DNA of 54,523 nt. Source: an uncultured Prevotellaceae bacterium (GTDB lineage Bacteria > Bacteroidota > Bacteroidia > Bacteroidales > Muribaculaceae). Below the pieces are notes generated by a model, which saw only the letters and a list, made by a program, of their open reading frames with translations, had not been told where the DNA came from and searched no databases. A program made the translations under genes and the position numbers. Below are positions 1 to 9,605 of this stretch, in pieces (position 1 is the stretch's first letter; each line of letters starts with the position of its first letter). Location: positions 1 to 54,523 of the forward strand of contig CAMVBJ010000023.1 in the NCBI GenBank assembly GCA_947165675.1, in the 5' to 3' direction.

Positions 1-45
1 CTGTTCTTCTTGCTGGGCGGTGGGAGGTGTATTGAATTTTGCCAT
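1..45 (-). CDS. Start of an exopolysaccharide gene, probably Wzc-like chain-length/tyrosine kinase (partial)
   Basis: Reading leftward from an ATG at 45, fifteen codons (MAKFNTPPTAQQEEQ) run off the window edge. The start lies 21 bases after the stop of the Wza-like export gene, with a purine-rich AAAGAAC just upstream. In Bacteroidales the gene after a Wza-type export lipoprotein is very often a Wzc/GumC-type inner-membrane polysaccharide co-polymerase with a tyrosine kinase domain. The soluble, Pro/Gln-rich N-terminus fits but proves nothing. The reading frame and start are seen; the product is inferred from gene order. Confidence 0.45.
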   Translation of the reverse strand, partial: MAKFNTPPTAQQEEQ

Positions 46-66
46 AATGTTCTTTGGAAATTGGAA

Positions 67-879
67 TTATCGGGCCAGTGCGATAACGAGCGATGCGATA
101 ACCGATATACTGCTCACGATGGTCGAGATGACCGACAACTTGAATGCGTTGTTCTGGTTATACTTTGAATTGTCGATGCGGATCTGGTTGGGCTCGACAT
201 AGATAACATCGTTCTGCTTGAGGTAGAAGTAGGGCGAATTGAAAACATCACTGCTGTTCAGGTTGAGGCGCTGGTAGGTGCGCTTGCCCTCCTCGGTGCG
301 GATGACATAAACGTTCTCGCGCTTTCCAAACTCAGTCAGGTCGCCACACTGTGCCAGGGCATCAAGAACGGTGAAACTCTGGCGGCCACTGTATATGCGT
401 TGCGGGCTGCGTACCTCGCCCATCACATCTACCGAGAAGTTGACGATATCGACCCTCACGTGGGGATCTTTCACGTTTTGAGCCACCATAGCGGTGATCT
501 CTTTGGATATTTGGCTAAGTGTCTTGCCTTTGGCTAAATAACGGCCCAGCACTGGAAGCATGATATATCCTTCCTCGTCAACGATGTAGGTCTGTGTGCG
601 CGGTTGAGTGGTTGTGCGCAGGTTGCCGCGGGTGGCAGGATTGTCCATCGGCAGATTGTAGGCGGCAGTGGCTTCGGGAATACTTGATGTGATCGAGATG
701 ACAAGCTCATCATCCGGACCAATGACGATGGGGTACTCGCCTTGGGGATTGGACAACATGCCACTGGGGGCATTAGCCAGATCCTTGAAGTAGGCAAGGG
801 TGTTATCTTTAGAAGAGGTACATGACAATAGCGTTAATGCCGCAATCATCACAATAAGTAATCTTGATTTCATACTCAC
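67..879 (-). CDS. Wza-like polysaccharide export outer-membrane lipoprotein
   Basis: This 270-residue protein belongs to the Poly_export/SLBB family, which forms the outer-membrane channel for capsule or exopolysaccharide. It opens with a lipoprotein signal ending in LLSC (Cys20). A Poly_export domain follows at about residues 45-145 (VIGPDDELVISI, then VDEEGYIMLPVLGRYLAKGK). An SLBB-type domain follows at about 150-235 (VDIVNFSVDVMGEVRSPQRI, YFYLKQNDVIYVEP). The protein ends in a hydrophobic helix (about 248-268), as Bacteroidales Wza homologues do. It lies between a flippase gene 54 bases upstream and the partial gene 21 bases downstream, so all three are probably one transcript. The start could instead be the second Met, two codons in. 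Confidence 0.9.
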   Translation of the reverse strand: MSMKSRLLIVMIAALTLLSCTSSKDNTLAYFKDLANAPSGMLSNPQGEYPIVIGPDDELVISITSSIPEATAAYNLPMDNPATRGNLRTTTQPRTQTYIVDEEGYIMLPVLGRYLAKGKTLSQISKEITAMVAQNVKDPHVRVDIVNFSVDVMGEVRSPQRIYSGRQSFTVLDALAQCGDLTEFGKRENVYVIRTEEGKRTYQRLNLNSSDVFNSPYFYLKQNDVIYVEPNQIRIDNSKYNQNNAFKLSVISTIVSSISVIASLVIALAR

Positions 880-933
880 TTGTAGTTGATTGAATATATT
901 TTATTTACTTATCAAAACGGGGATATAGCCCAA

Positions 934-2388
934 TTATTTTGTCCTGTGAGCAGTTTTCGTGATTTTTGCCAGTATTTGCTCTTGCAGCTCTTGCCGGCAC
1001 ACCCAAGCCGTGACAGCTATTGCAGCGACCATATAGATTATGTCCACAACAATAATTTGACTCATGTAGAACGGCAATGCACTCAACAATGTCACGACGA
1101 TGGGGATGATGACGCGTTTCTCGGTCTTGAGGGTGAAGTAGCGCTTCATGTCATGCCAGCGGTAGATAAATAGTACCAAGTAGGTCATCAACTGGGTCAC
1201 AATCACGCCATAAACGCCAAGTGGCTTTATCAGGACGAAATTTAGAATCACGTTGACAGTAGCGGCAAGGATGATGGCGGGCAGCGTGCGTGGGGTGTCC
1301 TTAGCACATTGGTAGCCCATATCAAAGAATGCCGCTAATGCGAAGATCACCGCCGACAGTCCCAACGGATAGATGTAGTTTAGGCTCTCCTTGTACTCAT
1401 CGGCGACAAGCCAGCCGTAATTAATCTTGAGCATGAACACATAGCCCACAAGAATGAGTGCTAACAGGAAGATGTAGCTGTTGAACATCTTGGAAAAGAA
1501 ACGGTCACGGTCAGGACTGTTATATTGTAAAATCGCGGTTTCCTGCCAGGCTTGGTAGAAGATGATAGCCAGTGTGTTGATGATACCGGTGAAGCGAATG
1601 GCTACAGCATACACGCCATTGACGTCCAAACCCAGGAAGTGGGTGATGAATAGGCGGTCACTGCTGCCCGTGAGCCACCAGCACAGCGAACCCGGAAGCA
1701 GGGGCAACGTGTAGCGTAGGATGTCACGTCCCACTTGGCCGGCACTGAGGCTCCAATGGGTGTTACGGGTGATGAGACGAACGCGGGCCTCGACCACGAC
1801 AAGCGCAAGTACGCGCGCCAGGATGTTGGCCAGGAAGATGCCCTTAATACCCCAATGAAGGCCCGCCACAAACAGGATGCTCAGCAAGCCGATGCCTAAC
1901 GCCGATAAGATACCTACTGTCACAAAGGCACGATTGTTGCCCAACCCCCTGAATACCTGTGAATAAACCTCTTGTAATGACATCGCAATGAGCAGCCCCA
2001 ATGCATAGCCCAGATAGCCGATGTTGGTGAAGATGGCCATGATGGCGGCAATCACACAGGAAACGGCTACCGTCGTGACCATCGTGTGGGAGACAAACGT
2101 GACAATGCGCCGTCGTTGCTCTTCATCGTCACAGTCGAGCAAGAATCTGAAAGCGCCGTCACGCAGCTGCACCGTCACAAATGGGATGAGCAACAGGCAC
2201 ACCGTTAGGCACAAGTCGTAGTACCCAAAGTCGCTTGTGTCATGTATGAAATAGGTGTACATCGGCACCATCAAGAACGTGATGATCTTGGAGCCGATGT
2301 TGCCGATAGCATAGATGCCGATGTCTTTCAAGAACTTAGAACTGCGACTTCTTGCTTGTATATTTGTCTCGTTATCAGCTTTACTCAT
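934..2388 (-). CDS. Oligosaccharide (Wzx-like) flippase, MOP superfamily
   Basis: A 484-residue, almost entirely hydrophobic protein with about 12-14 predicted membrane helices. It resembles the Polysacc_synt/Wzx family, which moves undecaprenyl-linked repeat units across the inner membrane. The N-terminus shows the family layout: a short polar leader, then FLKDIGIYAIGNIGSKIITF and a second helix ending in the loop before TSDFGYYDL. The gene heads a minus-strand run with the export lipoprotein, so a capsule or exopolysaccharide role is likely. Sugar specificity cannot be read from sequence. The ATG at 2388 follows a good -7 box by only a few bases, so the mRNA leader would be very short. Confidence 0.88.
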   Translation of the reverse strand: MSKADNETNIQARSRSSKFLKDIGIYAIGNIGSKIITFLMVPMYTYFIHDTSDFGYYDLCLTVCLLLIPFVTVQLRDGAFRFLLDCDDEEQRRRIVTFVSHTMVTTVAVSCVIAAIMAIFTNIGYLGYALGLLIAMSLQEVYSQVFRGLGNNRAFVTVGILSALGIGLLSILFVAGLHWGIKGIFLANILARVLALVVVEARVRLITRNTHWSLSAGQVGRDILRYTLPLLPGSLCWWLTGSSDRLFITHFLGLDVNGVYAVAIRFTGIINTLAIIFYQAWQETAILQYNSPDRDRFFSKMFNSYIFLLALILVGYVFMLKINYGWLVADEYKESLNYIYPLGLSAVIFALAAFFDMGYQCAKDTPRTLPAIILAATVNVILNFVLIKPLGVYGVIVTQLMTYLVLFIYRWHDMKRYFTLKTEKRVIIPIVVTLLSALPFYMSQIIVVDIIYMVAAIAVTAWVCRQELQEQILAKITKTAHRTK

Positions 2389-2400
2389 TTTTTTGCGGCT

Positions 2401-2409
2401 GCAAAGTTA
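2401..2409 (-). promoter_or_regulatory. -7 box for the flippase/export operon
   Basis: Read on the minus strand the bases are GTAACTTTGC, matching the Bacteroidetes -7 consensus TAnnTTTG, about 13 bases before the flippase ATG. No clear TTTG lies 19-20 bases upstream. The same 114-base divergent gap (2389-2502) also holds a weaker plus-strand box, TAATTTCG at 2452-2459, which may serve the acyltransferase. Confidence 0.4.
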
Positions 2410-2502
2410 CAAAATTATTGTGTTTTTACACATTCTTTCGTCAAATGTTTGTAATTTCGCACCATTATTAGCCGACTCAGGGCTACAAAGCGTCGTTATT
2501 TA

Positions 2503-3537
2503 ATGATTAAGACAATCAACTCGTGGAGAGGTCTCATGGCTGTAACTGTGATGGTATATCATGTCGGTATCGACTGGGTGTGGAACATCGCGGTGACAGG
2601 TGTGACGTTTTTCTTCATTTCCAGCGCTTTCTTGCTGGCAGGCCACCATCCGTTTGAACGCTTGACGACTGGCGGCTACAGCCGTTTTGTATTCAACCAT
2701 GCGATGCGTCTGTACCCCTTGCACTGGCTGGCTCTGGCCGTACTCATCCTGTTGGCACTCATTTATACCCCGTCCGAGGTCCATTGGGGGGCAACGATGC
2801 TAAGCGCTCTGTTGTTGCAATCGTGGTCACCCGTTCATGATGTTCATTATGGCCTCAATCCGGTAGCATGGTACATGAGTGCCCTGTTGTTCTGTTACGT
2901 GGCGTTCCCGCTGATCATGCACTTGGTGGGACGCTGGCGGTTGCGGTACAAGGCTTTGTTGGCTCTCGTTCTGGTGTTCTTGCTGGCGGCTATCCTCTTG
3001 CCACTTGATATACCTGGTCGTGAGGCGGTTTTTGTCAGCCCCATGTCCCATCTGGTCGATGTCGCTGTCGGCATAGCCCTCTTCCACCTGTCCCGAGTCC
3101 TCAAGTCCCGCTATCCGCATGTGGGTTACCGCACGGCAACAGTCATCGAGGCTGGGGCTATGCTCTCGCTGGCCGTGGTCATTACCGTCAATGTGACGAC
3201 CACCTGGCTTAAGCCTTGGGAGGATGTGCTCATCTGGCTCTTGCCCCAGGGCGCGGTTTTATTGACGCTTGCCTGGCTTGATGGACAGGAAGGTGCTATT
3301 GGCCGCCTGTTGTTGTGTCGCCCCCTGCAGTGGTTGGGCAGCATCAGCTTTGAGGTGTATGTGCTGCAATTCGTGGCCTTCATGGTGTTTAATTACTGTT
3401 TAGCTCCGCTGGCGGGTCACTTTGGATGGTACGTTTACGACAAGTTGTTATGGTTTGCGCTGCCACTGTTGTTGCCGTTGTCCTGGTTGGTTCACCGTTA
3501 TTTCACAAGGCCGGTGTCCAATTGGCTTCGTCGCTGA
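2503..3537 (+). CDS. Membrane acyltransferase, acyltransferase-3 family
   Basis: A 344-residue integral membrane protein with about ten hydrophobic helices. It starts with the diagnostic first-helix motif NSWRGLMAVTVMVYHVG, in which Arg9 and His20 are the conserved pair of the acyltransferase-3/OafA family. A FEVYVLQF-type motif occurs late, also as in the family. Members transfer acetyl or other acyl groups to extracellular sugars such as O-antigen, capsule or Nod factors. Its place beside, but divergent from, exopolysaccharide genes suggests it decorates that polymer; this is inference. The length is normal for the family. Confidence 0.88.
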   Translation: MIKTINSWRGLMAVTVMVYHVGIDWVWNIAVTGVTFFFISSAFLLAGHHPFERLTTGGYSRFVFNHAMRLYPLHWLALAVLILLALIYTPSEVHWGATMLSALLLQSWSPVHDVHYGLNPVAWYMSALLFCYVAFPLIMHLVGRWRLRYKALLALVLVFLLAAILLPLDIPGREAVFVSPMSHLVDVAVGIALFHLSRVLKSRYPHVGYRTATVIEAGAMLSLAVVITVNVTTTWLKPWEDVLIWLLPQGAVLLTLAWLDGQEGAIGRLLLCRPLQWLGSISFEVYVLQFVAFMVFNYCLAPLAGHFGWYVYDKLLWFALPLLLPLSWLVHRYFTRPVSNWLRR

Positions 3538-3677
3538 CGATTGATGAATGATAATACTATAATCATAAGGTTTTATGTCCCGTCTGCATCTGCCGTAAGG
3601 ACTTTTACAAGGGTGTTTGGTAACAGTTTTTTACAATCTGAGCAATAACGGGAAAAAAATTGCGTTATTAAGGATAA

Positions 3678-4424
3678 ATGGACCTGACTAAGCTGAGACA
3701 TATCGCATTGATAATGCTGTTGCTGATGGGATGCGCAAGCGTGCATGCCCAGGATAATGACATGATTCTCAACCGACCTTATGCCGATACCAAGAAGCTG
3801 CATTTCGGTTTCTCGGTAGGCATGAATTTCCAGAACCTGGCCATTACCAACAACGGCTTTGTCACCGATGATGGCGAGGAGTGGTATGCCGATATACCCT
3901 CTATTTCGCCAGGCTTTAGTGTGAATGTACTGGCCGATTATCGCATCGCCGAGCATTTCAATCTGAGGCTGTCCCCAGGTTTGTATTTTGGCAACAAGGT
4001 GGTGCGCTTCTTGAACCACAGGGGTAATCCCGAGTGGGTAGAGCAGAGCCACTACAAGCAGAGCCAGAACATCAAGTCCACCTATATCGTTATGCCTATT
4101 GACTTGAAGATGAGCGCCAAGCGTTACCACAACATGCGCCCTTACTTCACCACGGGAGCAATGTATGCCTTTGACTTGGCCAAGGATCGCAGCGAGCAAC
4201 TCAAGGTCAGGGGGGGCGACTTGATGCTCACCGTCGGCATGGGATGTGATTTCTACATGCCATTCTTCAAGTTCTGCCCCGAAATCAAGTTCTGTTTCGG
4301 TCTCAAGAATGTGCTCGAACGCAACCGTCCAGACTTGGCCGATAACCCCGAGGTGCTCCGTTTTACCCAGAGTATTAATAAGGTGAAAAATAATATGGTG
4401 GTCGTTACCTTCTTCTTTGAATAA
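3678..4424 (+). CDS. porT: PorT-like outer-membrane beta-barrel, T9SS assembly
   Basis: A 248-residue protein with an N-terminal signal peptide (hydrophobic core, ending near CASVHAQ). The mature part consists of alternating amphipathic strands such as HFGFSVGMNFQNLAI and LRLSPGLYFGNKVVRF, and ends in aromatic VVVTFFFE, a C-terminal outer-membrane strand. Length and strand pattern match PorT/SprT, an eight-stranded barrel needed for type IX secretion. It lies directly upstream of porP/sprF and gldKLMN, which supports the call. An alternative is a generic porT-family (outer-membrane beta-barrel, OMP_b-brl_2) protein without a T9SS role. Confidence 0.8.
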   Translation: MDLTKLRHIALIMLLLMGCASVHAQDNDMILNRPYADTKKLHFGFSVGMNFQNLAITNNGFVTDDGEEWYADIPSISPGFSVNVLADYRIAEHFNLRLSPGLYFGNKVVRFLNHRGNPEWVEQSHYKQSQNIKSTYIVMPIDLKMSAKRYHNMRPYFTTGAMYAFDLAKDRSEQLKVRGGDLMLTVGMGCDFYMPFFKFCPEIKFCFGLKNVLERNRPDLADNPEVLRFTQSINKVKNNMVVVTFFFE

Positions 4425-4440
4425 GAAACATCGACTGTTA

Positions 4441-5424
4441 ATGATAAGGAAATTGCATGACATAAAACGCTTGCTGATCACGGTGGCAATGGGTGCCATC
4501 GTCACTCTTGGCGCATTGGCCCAGGCCGATGCTGCCTTGTCTCATTTCTGGGTCGGCAAGTCCTATTATAATCCCGCTGTGGCAGGAGACGAGAACGTCA
4601 TTCACATGAATCTGGGCAGCCGCATGCAGTGGGTCGATTTCAAGCATGCACCCATGACCTTTTACATCACGGTTGATATGCCCTATAAGTTGCTTGAGCA
4701 GCGATGGGGAGTGGGGGCAAAGGCTGAGTTTGAACGCATCGGCTTATACACCAACACCCGCATCGGTGCCCAAATTGCATGGAAAAAGCGGTTTGGAAAG
4801 CGCACCCTTAGTGTCGGCATTCAGCCAGGTGTGTTCTCGCAGACTTTCCGCGGCAGCGATACCCAGCTCGTCGAGGACGGAACCACCAATGAACCCGACC
4901 CTGCCATCCCCACCAGTGACGTCTCGGGAACAGCATTTGATGCCAACGTCGGTGTCTATTTCTCGGCACCCCGCTATTGGGCTGGCTTCTCAATAACTCA
5001 CATCACCTCTCCACACATCGAGTTAAAGGCGTCACGTGAGGCCATCGACTACTTTGAATTCAACGCGAGCCGCAGCTATTATTTTATGGGTGGTGGCAAT
5101 ATTCCCATCAATAATACGTTATTTGAAATACAGCCCTCGGGCATGTTCGCTACTGACACTAAGGCCTGGACGGCCCAGGTGGCGGCGGTTTTGCGCTATA
5201 ACCGCATGTTGAATATCGGTGCCGGCTACCGCTGGAAAGACGCTGTGACGGCTTTTATTGGCGTAAACCTTAAGAATGCCTATATCGGCTATGCCTATGA
5301 CTACCCGGTGTCCGCCATCAGCAAGGCGACATTTGGTAGCCACGAGGTATTTGTGACCTATAACGTGAAACTCGACAACCGCGAGAAGAATAAGAACAAA
5401 CAAAAAAGCGTACGCTTAATGTAA
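4441..5424 (+). CDS. porP: PorP/SprF-family type IX secretion membrane protein
   Basis: A 327-residue outer-membrane beta-barrel of the PorP/SprF family. The signal peptide spans roughly residues 1-29 (ITVAMGAIVTLGALAQA). The family hallmark near the mature N-terminus is present: HFWVGKSYYNPAVAGDENVI followed by LGSRMQWVDFKHAPMTFYI. The protein ends in beta strands and a basic tail. An in-frame TTG at 4417 would overlap porT, but ATG 4441 gives a proper signal peptide and is preferred. It precedes gldK by four bases, the usual order PorP-K-L-M-N. PorP-family proteins link the T9SS ring or cell-surface attachment to the motor. Confidence 0.9.
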   Translation: MIRKLHDIKRLLITVAMGAIVTLGALAQADAALSHFWVGKSYYNPAVAGDENVIHMNLGSRMQWVDFKHAPMTFYITVDMPYKLLEQRWGVGAKAEFERIGLYTNTRIGAQIAWKKRFGKRTLSVGIQPGVFSQTFRGSDTQLVEDGTTNEPDPAIPTSDVSGTAFDANVGVYFSAPRYWAGFSITHITSPHIELKASREAIDYFEFNASRSYYFMGGGNIPINNTLFEIQPSGMFATDTKAWTAQVAAVLRYNRMLNIGAGYRWKDAVTAFIGVNLKNAYIGYAYDYPVSAISKATFGSHEVFVTYNVKLDNREKNKNKQKSVRLM

Positions 5425-5428
5425 GAAT

Positions 5429-6871
5429 ATGAAACAATTTTTTCTGATACTGTTGGTCGCTGTGGCGACCGTTTCCTGTAGCTCAGTCCGCAGGGGTGGG
5501 ACCAGTGGCGGTGAAGTGACCGGCGTCGGTGCTATCGTGTTTAACGAGACCACACCCTATGGTATGGTATTGGTGGACGTGGGTTCGATGCGTGAAGGCC
5601 CCAATGAGCGTGATTCTATCTGGGGAATTGACTCGACTGCCCACGGCGTGTCGGTCGATGCCTTCTGGATGGATGAAATGGAGGTGAGCAATTCCAAGTA
5701 CAAGCAGTTTGTTTACTGGGTGCGCGACTCGATTATCCGTGAACGCCTGGCCGATCCCGCCTATGGAGGCAACGAGGAATTCAAGATCGAGGAGGACAAG
5801 GAGGGTAACCCCATCACCCCACATCTCAACTGGAGCAAGGCAATTCCCTGGAAGAACCCCAGCGAGGATGAGGAACGCGCCATCGAGAGCGTCTATCGCA
5901 TCAATCCCATTACAGGTGTCAAGGAACTCGATGCCGCACAGATGAACTACCGCTTTGAGATCTATAACCTGACCGAGGCGGCAAAGCGTAAGCACCGCTT
6001 TGATGCAACTCGTCGTGACTATAATACCGACCACGAGGCGGACTACACGGCACCCACCATCAGCAAGGACACTGCCTTTATGGACGATGAGGGACGTATC
6101 GTGCGTCAGACCATCACTCGTGCCTTGCAGAGCGACTATGACTTCCTGAATACCTACATTGTTAATATATATCCTGACACCACGTGCTGGGTCAACGATT
6201 TTGAGAACGCTTATCAGGAACCCTATGTGCGCATGTACTTTGCCAACGGTAACTACAATAGCTATCCGGTTGTGGGCGTGAGCTGGGAGCAGGCTAATGC
6301 TTTCTGCCACTGGCGCACCGAGTTCTTGAAGAAGTCACTCGGCGACCAGAGCATGTACGTTGAGCCTTTCCGCTTGCCCACCGAGGCTGAATGGGAATTT
6401 GCCGCACGTGCTGGCAAGAACAAGAACAAGTACCCATGGGACGGAGACCTGCCACTGACGGTGGATGAGGGTTGTTTCTATGCCAACTTCAAGCCCGACG
6501 AGGGTAACTATGTCAAGGATGGTTACATCATTTCGTCTCCTGTTGGCACCTATGAGCCTAACGATTATGGGCTCTATGACATGGCTGGTAACGTCAGCGA
6601 GTGGACGTCAACTGCCTATACCGAGAGCATCGACCGCATGACCGATGACATCAACCCCGAGTATCGCTACTATGTTGCTCAGGAGGACCCCTACAAGATG
6701 TCTCGCAAGATTGTCCGTGGTGGTTCCTGGAAGGACGTGGTTCATAACCTGCGCTCCGACTTGCGCATGTGGGAGTACCAGAACGAGCAGCGCAGTTACA
6801 TCGGTTTCCGCTGTGTTCGTTCCAAGGTGGGCCTCGTCAAGGGCAAGCGCAAAAACTGCTGCAAGGATTAA
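5429..6871 (+). CDS. gldK: GldK/PorK, T9SS outer-membrane ring lipoprotein
   Basis: A 480-residue lipoprotein (Cys17 after VATVS) with a formylglycine-generating-enzyme-like (sulfatase-modifying) fold. That fold shows as GMVLVDVGSMREGPNERDS at about 45-63, VVGVSWEQANAFCHWR near 280-295, RLPTEAEWEFAARAG, YGLYDMAGNVSEW, and the closing RGGSWKD ... YIGFRCVRS. A long acidic insertion (about residues 115-270) separates the first part of the domain from the rest, as in other GldK proteins. With GldN it forms the periplasmic ring under the outer membrane in type IX secretion and gliding. Gliding itself is not implied, since non-motile Bacteroidales keep these genes. Confidence 0.95.
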   Translation: MKQFFLILLVAVATVSCSSVRRGGTSGGEVTGVGAIVFNETTPYGMVLVDVGSMREGPNERDSIWGIDSTAHGVSVDAFWMDEMEVSNSKYKQFVYWVRDSIIRERLADPAYGGNEEFKIEEDKEGNPITPHLNWSKAIPWKNPSEDEERAIESVYRINPITGVKELDAAQMNYRFEIYNLTEAAKRKHRFDATRRDYNTDHEADYTAPTISKDTAFMDDEGRIVRQTITRALQSDYDFLNTYIVNIYPDTTCWVNDFENAYQEPYVRMYFANGNYNSYPVVGVSWEQANAFCHWRTEFLKKSLGDQSMYVEPFRLPTEAEWEFAARAGKNKNKYPWDGDLPLTVDEGCFYANFKPDEGNYVKDGYIISSPVGTYEPNDYGLYDMAGNVSEWTSTAYTESIDRMTDDINPEYRYYVAQEDPYKMSRKIVRGGSWKDVVHNLRSDLRMWEYQNEQRSYIGFRCVRSKVGLVKGKRKNCCKD

Positions 6872-6945
6872 ACCTTAGTCTCGGCAACCTATCAATAGAG
6901 AGAAACATCAACCATTACACTCAATTTTTTATACTTTAAGTAAAA

Positions 6946-7920
6946 ATGGGTAAAATCAAGAGATATAAAAAGAAAGCCGGTCGATTCCTCAAGAGCGACA
7001 GTGGTCAACGTTTTTTCAACTTTGCTTACAGTATCGGTGCTGCTATCGTAATCTTGGGTGCACTGTTCAAGATCCTGCACATGCCCCTGGGTAACCTGTT
7101 GCTCAGTGTCGGCATGGGAACCGAGGTGCTCATGTTCGTTCTCACGGCCTTTGACAAGCCCGAGAAGGAATATCACTGGGAAGAAGTGTTCCCGGTACTC
7201 GCCAGCCAGAATCCCGAGGACCGTCCTGACTTCAATACCGGTGGAGGCATTTTCATCGGTGGTGCTGGCGGTGGCGGTGACCACGAGGGTGGTGACGTCA
7301 ACGTGAGCATTTCCGAGGCCAAGGGAGCCGTGGGGCTGCCCCAGGGTGTGAACTTGAGCGAGGAGGACACCTTGTCATTAAGCGAGAGCATTGCCAAGAT
7401 GGCTGCGGCCAGCGACCAGCTCTCACGCATGGCCGAGCTGACCGATGCCACGCAGCAATATTTGAGCCAGATGGCTGGTATCAGTGAGCAGATGCAGAAG
7501 TTGCAGGCAACTACCACGGCTCTGAACGAGGTGAGCGAGACGCTGCTGGGCAGTTACCGTGCCATCACCGACAATAGCCAGAACATTACCGATAGCTCGA
7601 CAGGCTATGTTGACCAGATGCAGGCCCTCAATCACAACATCAGCGGCCTTAATACCATCTACGAGATCCAGCTCAAGAGCATCTCATCACAGCTCGAGAA
7701 CATCGACCGCGTGAACCGCGGTTTGAAAGACATCCGAGACATGTACGAGAAGAGTGCTGCCGAGAGTGCACATTATTGTGACGAGACCGAGAAGATGGCA
7801 CGCTACATGAAGCAGTTGAACAGCGTCTATGAGAAGATGATCAAGGCAATGACTGTCAACATGTACCGACCCATGCCCGGTATGCCCGGCATAGAGCCCG
7901 AGAACGACCAGGACGCTTAA
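6946..7920 (+). CDS. gldL: GldL/PorL, proton-driven T9SS motor subunit
   Basis: A 324-residue inner-membrane protein. A basic N-terminus leads into two helices at about residues 24-43 and 49-69. The second carries the conserved charged residue in GMGTEVLMF (Glu60), and Lys42 lies at the end of the first. In GldL these residues belong to the proton channel that drives GldM rotation. The cytoplasmic part holds a Gly-rich linker (GGGIFIGGAGGGGDHEGG, about 104-121) and a long helical, coiled-coil region rich in Gln/Ser/Met to the C-terminus. Slightly longer than typical PorL. The 74-base gap after gldK shows no terminator. Confidence 0.95.
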   Translation: MGKIKRYKKKAGRFLKSDSGQRFFNFAYSIGAAIVILGALFKILHMPLGNLLLSVGMGTEVLMFVLTAFDKPEKEYHWEEVFPVLASQNPEDRPDFNTGGGIFIGGAGGGGDHEGGDVNVSISEAKGAVGLPQGVNLSEEDTLSLSESIAKMAAASDQLSRMAELTDATQQYLSQMAGISEQMQKLQATTTALNEVSETLLGSYRAITDNSQNITDSSTGYVDQMQALNHNISGLNTIYEIQLKSISSQLENIDRVNRGLKDIRDMYEKSAAESAHYCDETEKMARYMKQLNSVYEKMIKAMTVNMYRPMPGMPGIEPENDQDA

Positions 7921-7990
7921 TTGATGCACTGCTGTTGCAATTATCAACCGACAAAATCCATTTTTTCTAAACCGATAGAAAGAGAAATAG

Positions 7991-9574
7991 ATGGCAACCT
8001 CAAAAAATAAGAGCGTCAACCGCATGTCGCCGCGAGAGAAGATGATCAACCTCATGTACATCGTCTTGACGGCCATGCTTGCTCTGAATGTGTCCAGCGA
8101 CGTGCTCAACGGATTCAGTCAGGTGCAGGACGGTTTGACTCGCTCCAACCGAACCATCACCGCGCGCAACCAGGCTCTATATGCCCAGCTTCAGGCTTTC
8201 AACGAGAAGAATCCTGAGAAGGGTAAGGTCTGGCTTGACAAGGCGACACAGGTCGTGGGGCAGACCGACAGTCTCTATAATTATATTGACTCTCTCAAAC
8301 TCCAGATTGTGCGCTTTGCCGATGGCGAGGAGGCCGATGTGAACAACATCGTCAACCGCGACAACCTGGATGCCGCAAGCGTCATCATGCTCTCGGCTCA
8401 AGGGGGCAAGGGCAAGCAGCTCAGGACGCGCATCGACCAGTATCGACAGTTTGTGACGTCTTTCCTTGAGGATCCCGAGAAACGCAAGAATCTCGAGGCC
8501 GCGCTCTCGACAACCCCTCCCAAGTCTAAGGGCGTCGAGATGAATAACAAGAAAACATGGGAAGAAACCATGTTTGACAACATGCCTACCATCGCTGCAG
8601 TCACATTGCTCACCAAGTTGCAGAACGACGTGCGCTATGCCGAGGGTGAGGTTCTCAACCAGATGTTGACCAACGTCGATTTGGGCGACTTGCGTGTGAA
8701 CCTGGTCAATGCCTTTGTCGTGCCCGATTCCCGTATCGTCATGCGCGGAACTAAGTATAGTGCCCAGATTGTCCTCGCTGCAATCGATACCACCCAGCGA
8801 CCTATTGTCTATGTCAACGGTGGCCGATTGGGGAACAGTAACGGACTCTATGAGGTGGGAACCAGCAAGGCTGGAACCTATGACTACTCGGGATGGATCG
8901 AGGTCCTCGGTCGTGACGGCACAGTGACCCGACGTGACTTCAAGTCAAGCTACACCGTCATTGACCCCTTGGCAACCATCAGCGCAACGATGATGAATGT
9001 GCTCTATGCGGGTATCAATAACCCCATCAGCATCGCTGTGCCTGGTGTCCCCGAGGGAAGCATCAGCGCCACCATGACCAATGGCACGCTCACCAAGAGC
9101 GGTGATGGATGGGTCGCTCACCCGGCCAAGGTCGGTGCCGAATGTGTCATCTCAGTCACTGCCGAGATGGATGGCCAGCGGACCAATGTGGGCAGCACCA
9201 CCTTCAAGGTGCGCAAGTTGCCTGATCCAACGCCCTTCATTGCCTACAAGGACGCCAATGGGCACGCCAGTCGATACAAGGGTGGCAAGCCTTTCTCCAA
9301 GGCACTCCTTCTTGCAGCCACCACGCTCGATGCCGCTATCGACGATGAGATCCTCAATATCGACTACAGGGTAGTTTCGTTCGAGACCGTCTTCTTTGAC
9401 TCGATGGGTAACGCTATTCCCGAGATGAGTAATGGCGCCAATTTCTCCGAGCGACAGAAGAACGCTATCCGCCGTCTCCAGCATGGCAAGAGATTCTACA
9501 TCTCTCACGTGAAGGCAACGGGACCCGATGGCATCACACGCGATATCTCGCCGATGGAGGTGATTGTGAACTAA
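7991..9574 (+). CDS. gldM: GldM/PorM, T9SS motor shaft
   Basis: A 527-residue protein with one membrane helix near the N-terminus (MINLMYIVLTAMLALNVSSD, about residues 18-37) and a large periplasmic part. The periplasmic part has a helical first domain (to about residue 225) and then beta-rich domains. These contain family segments such as NAFVVPDSRIVMRGTKYSAQ, VYVNGGRLGNSNGLYEV and YAGINNPISIAVPGVP. GldM spans the periplasm and passes torque or conformational change from GldL to the GldK/GldN ring. Length and domain order fit the family. It follows gldL by 70 bases and precedes gldN by 31, consistent with one operon. Confidence 0.95.
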   Translation: MATSKNKSVNRMSPREKMINLMYIVLTAMLALNVSSDVLNGFSQVQDGLTRSNRTITARNQALYAQLQAFNEKNPEKGKVWLDKATQVVGQTDSLYNYIDSLKLQIVRFADGEEADVNNIVNRDNLDAASVIMLSAQGGKGKQLRTRIDQYRQFVTSFLEDPEKRKNLEAALSTTPPKSKGVEMNNKKTWEETMFDNMPTIAAVTLLTKLQNDVRYAEGEVLNQMLTNVDLGDLRVNLVNAFVVPDSRIVMRGTKYSAQIVLAAIDTTQRPIVYVNGGRLGNSNGLYEVGTSKAGTYDYSGWIEVLGRDGTVTRRDFKSSYTVIDPLATISATMMNVLYAGINNPISIAVPGVPEGSISATMTNGTLTKSGDGWVAHPAKVGAECVISVTAEMDGQRTNVGSTTFKVRKLPDPTPFIAYKDANGHASRYKGGKPFSKALLLAATTLDAAIDDEILNIDYRVVSFETVFFDSMGNAIPEMSNGANFSERQKNAIRRLQHGKRFYISHVKATGPDGITRDISPMEVIVN

Positions 9575-9605
9575 ATTTCATTGAAACTAATTCAACAACG
9601 AGAAT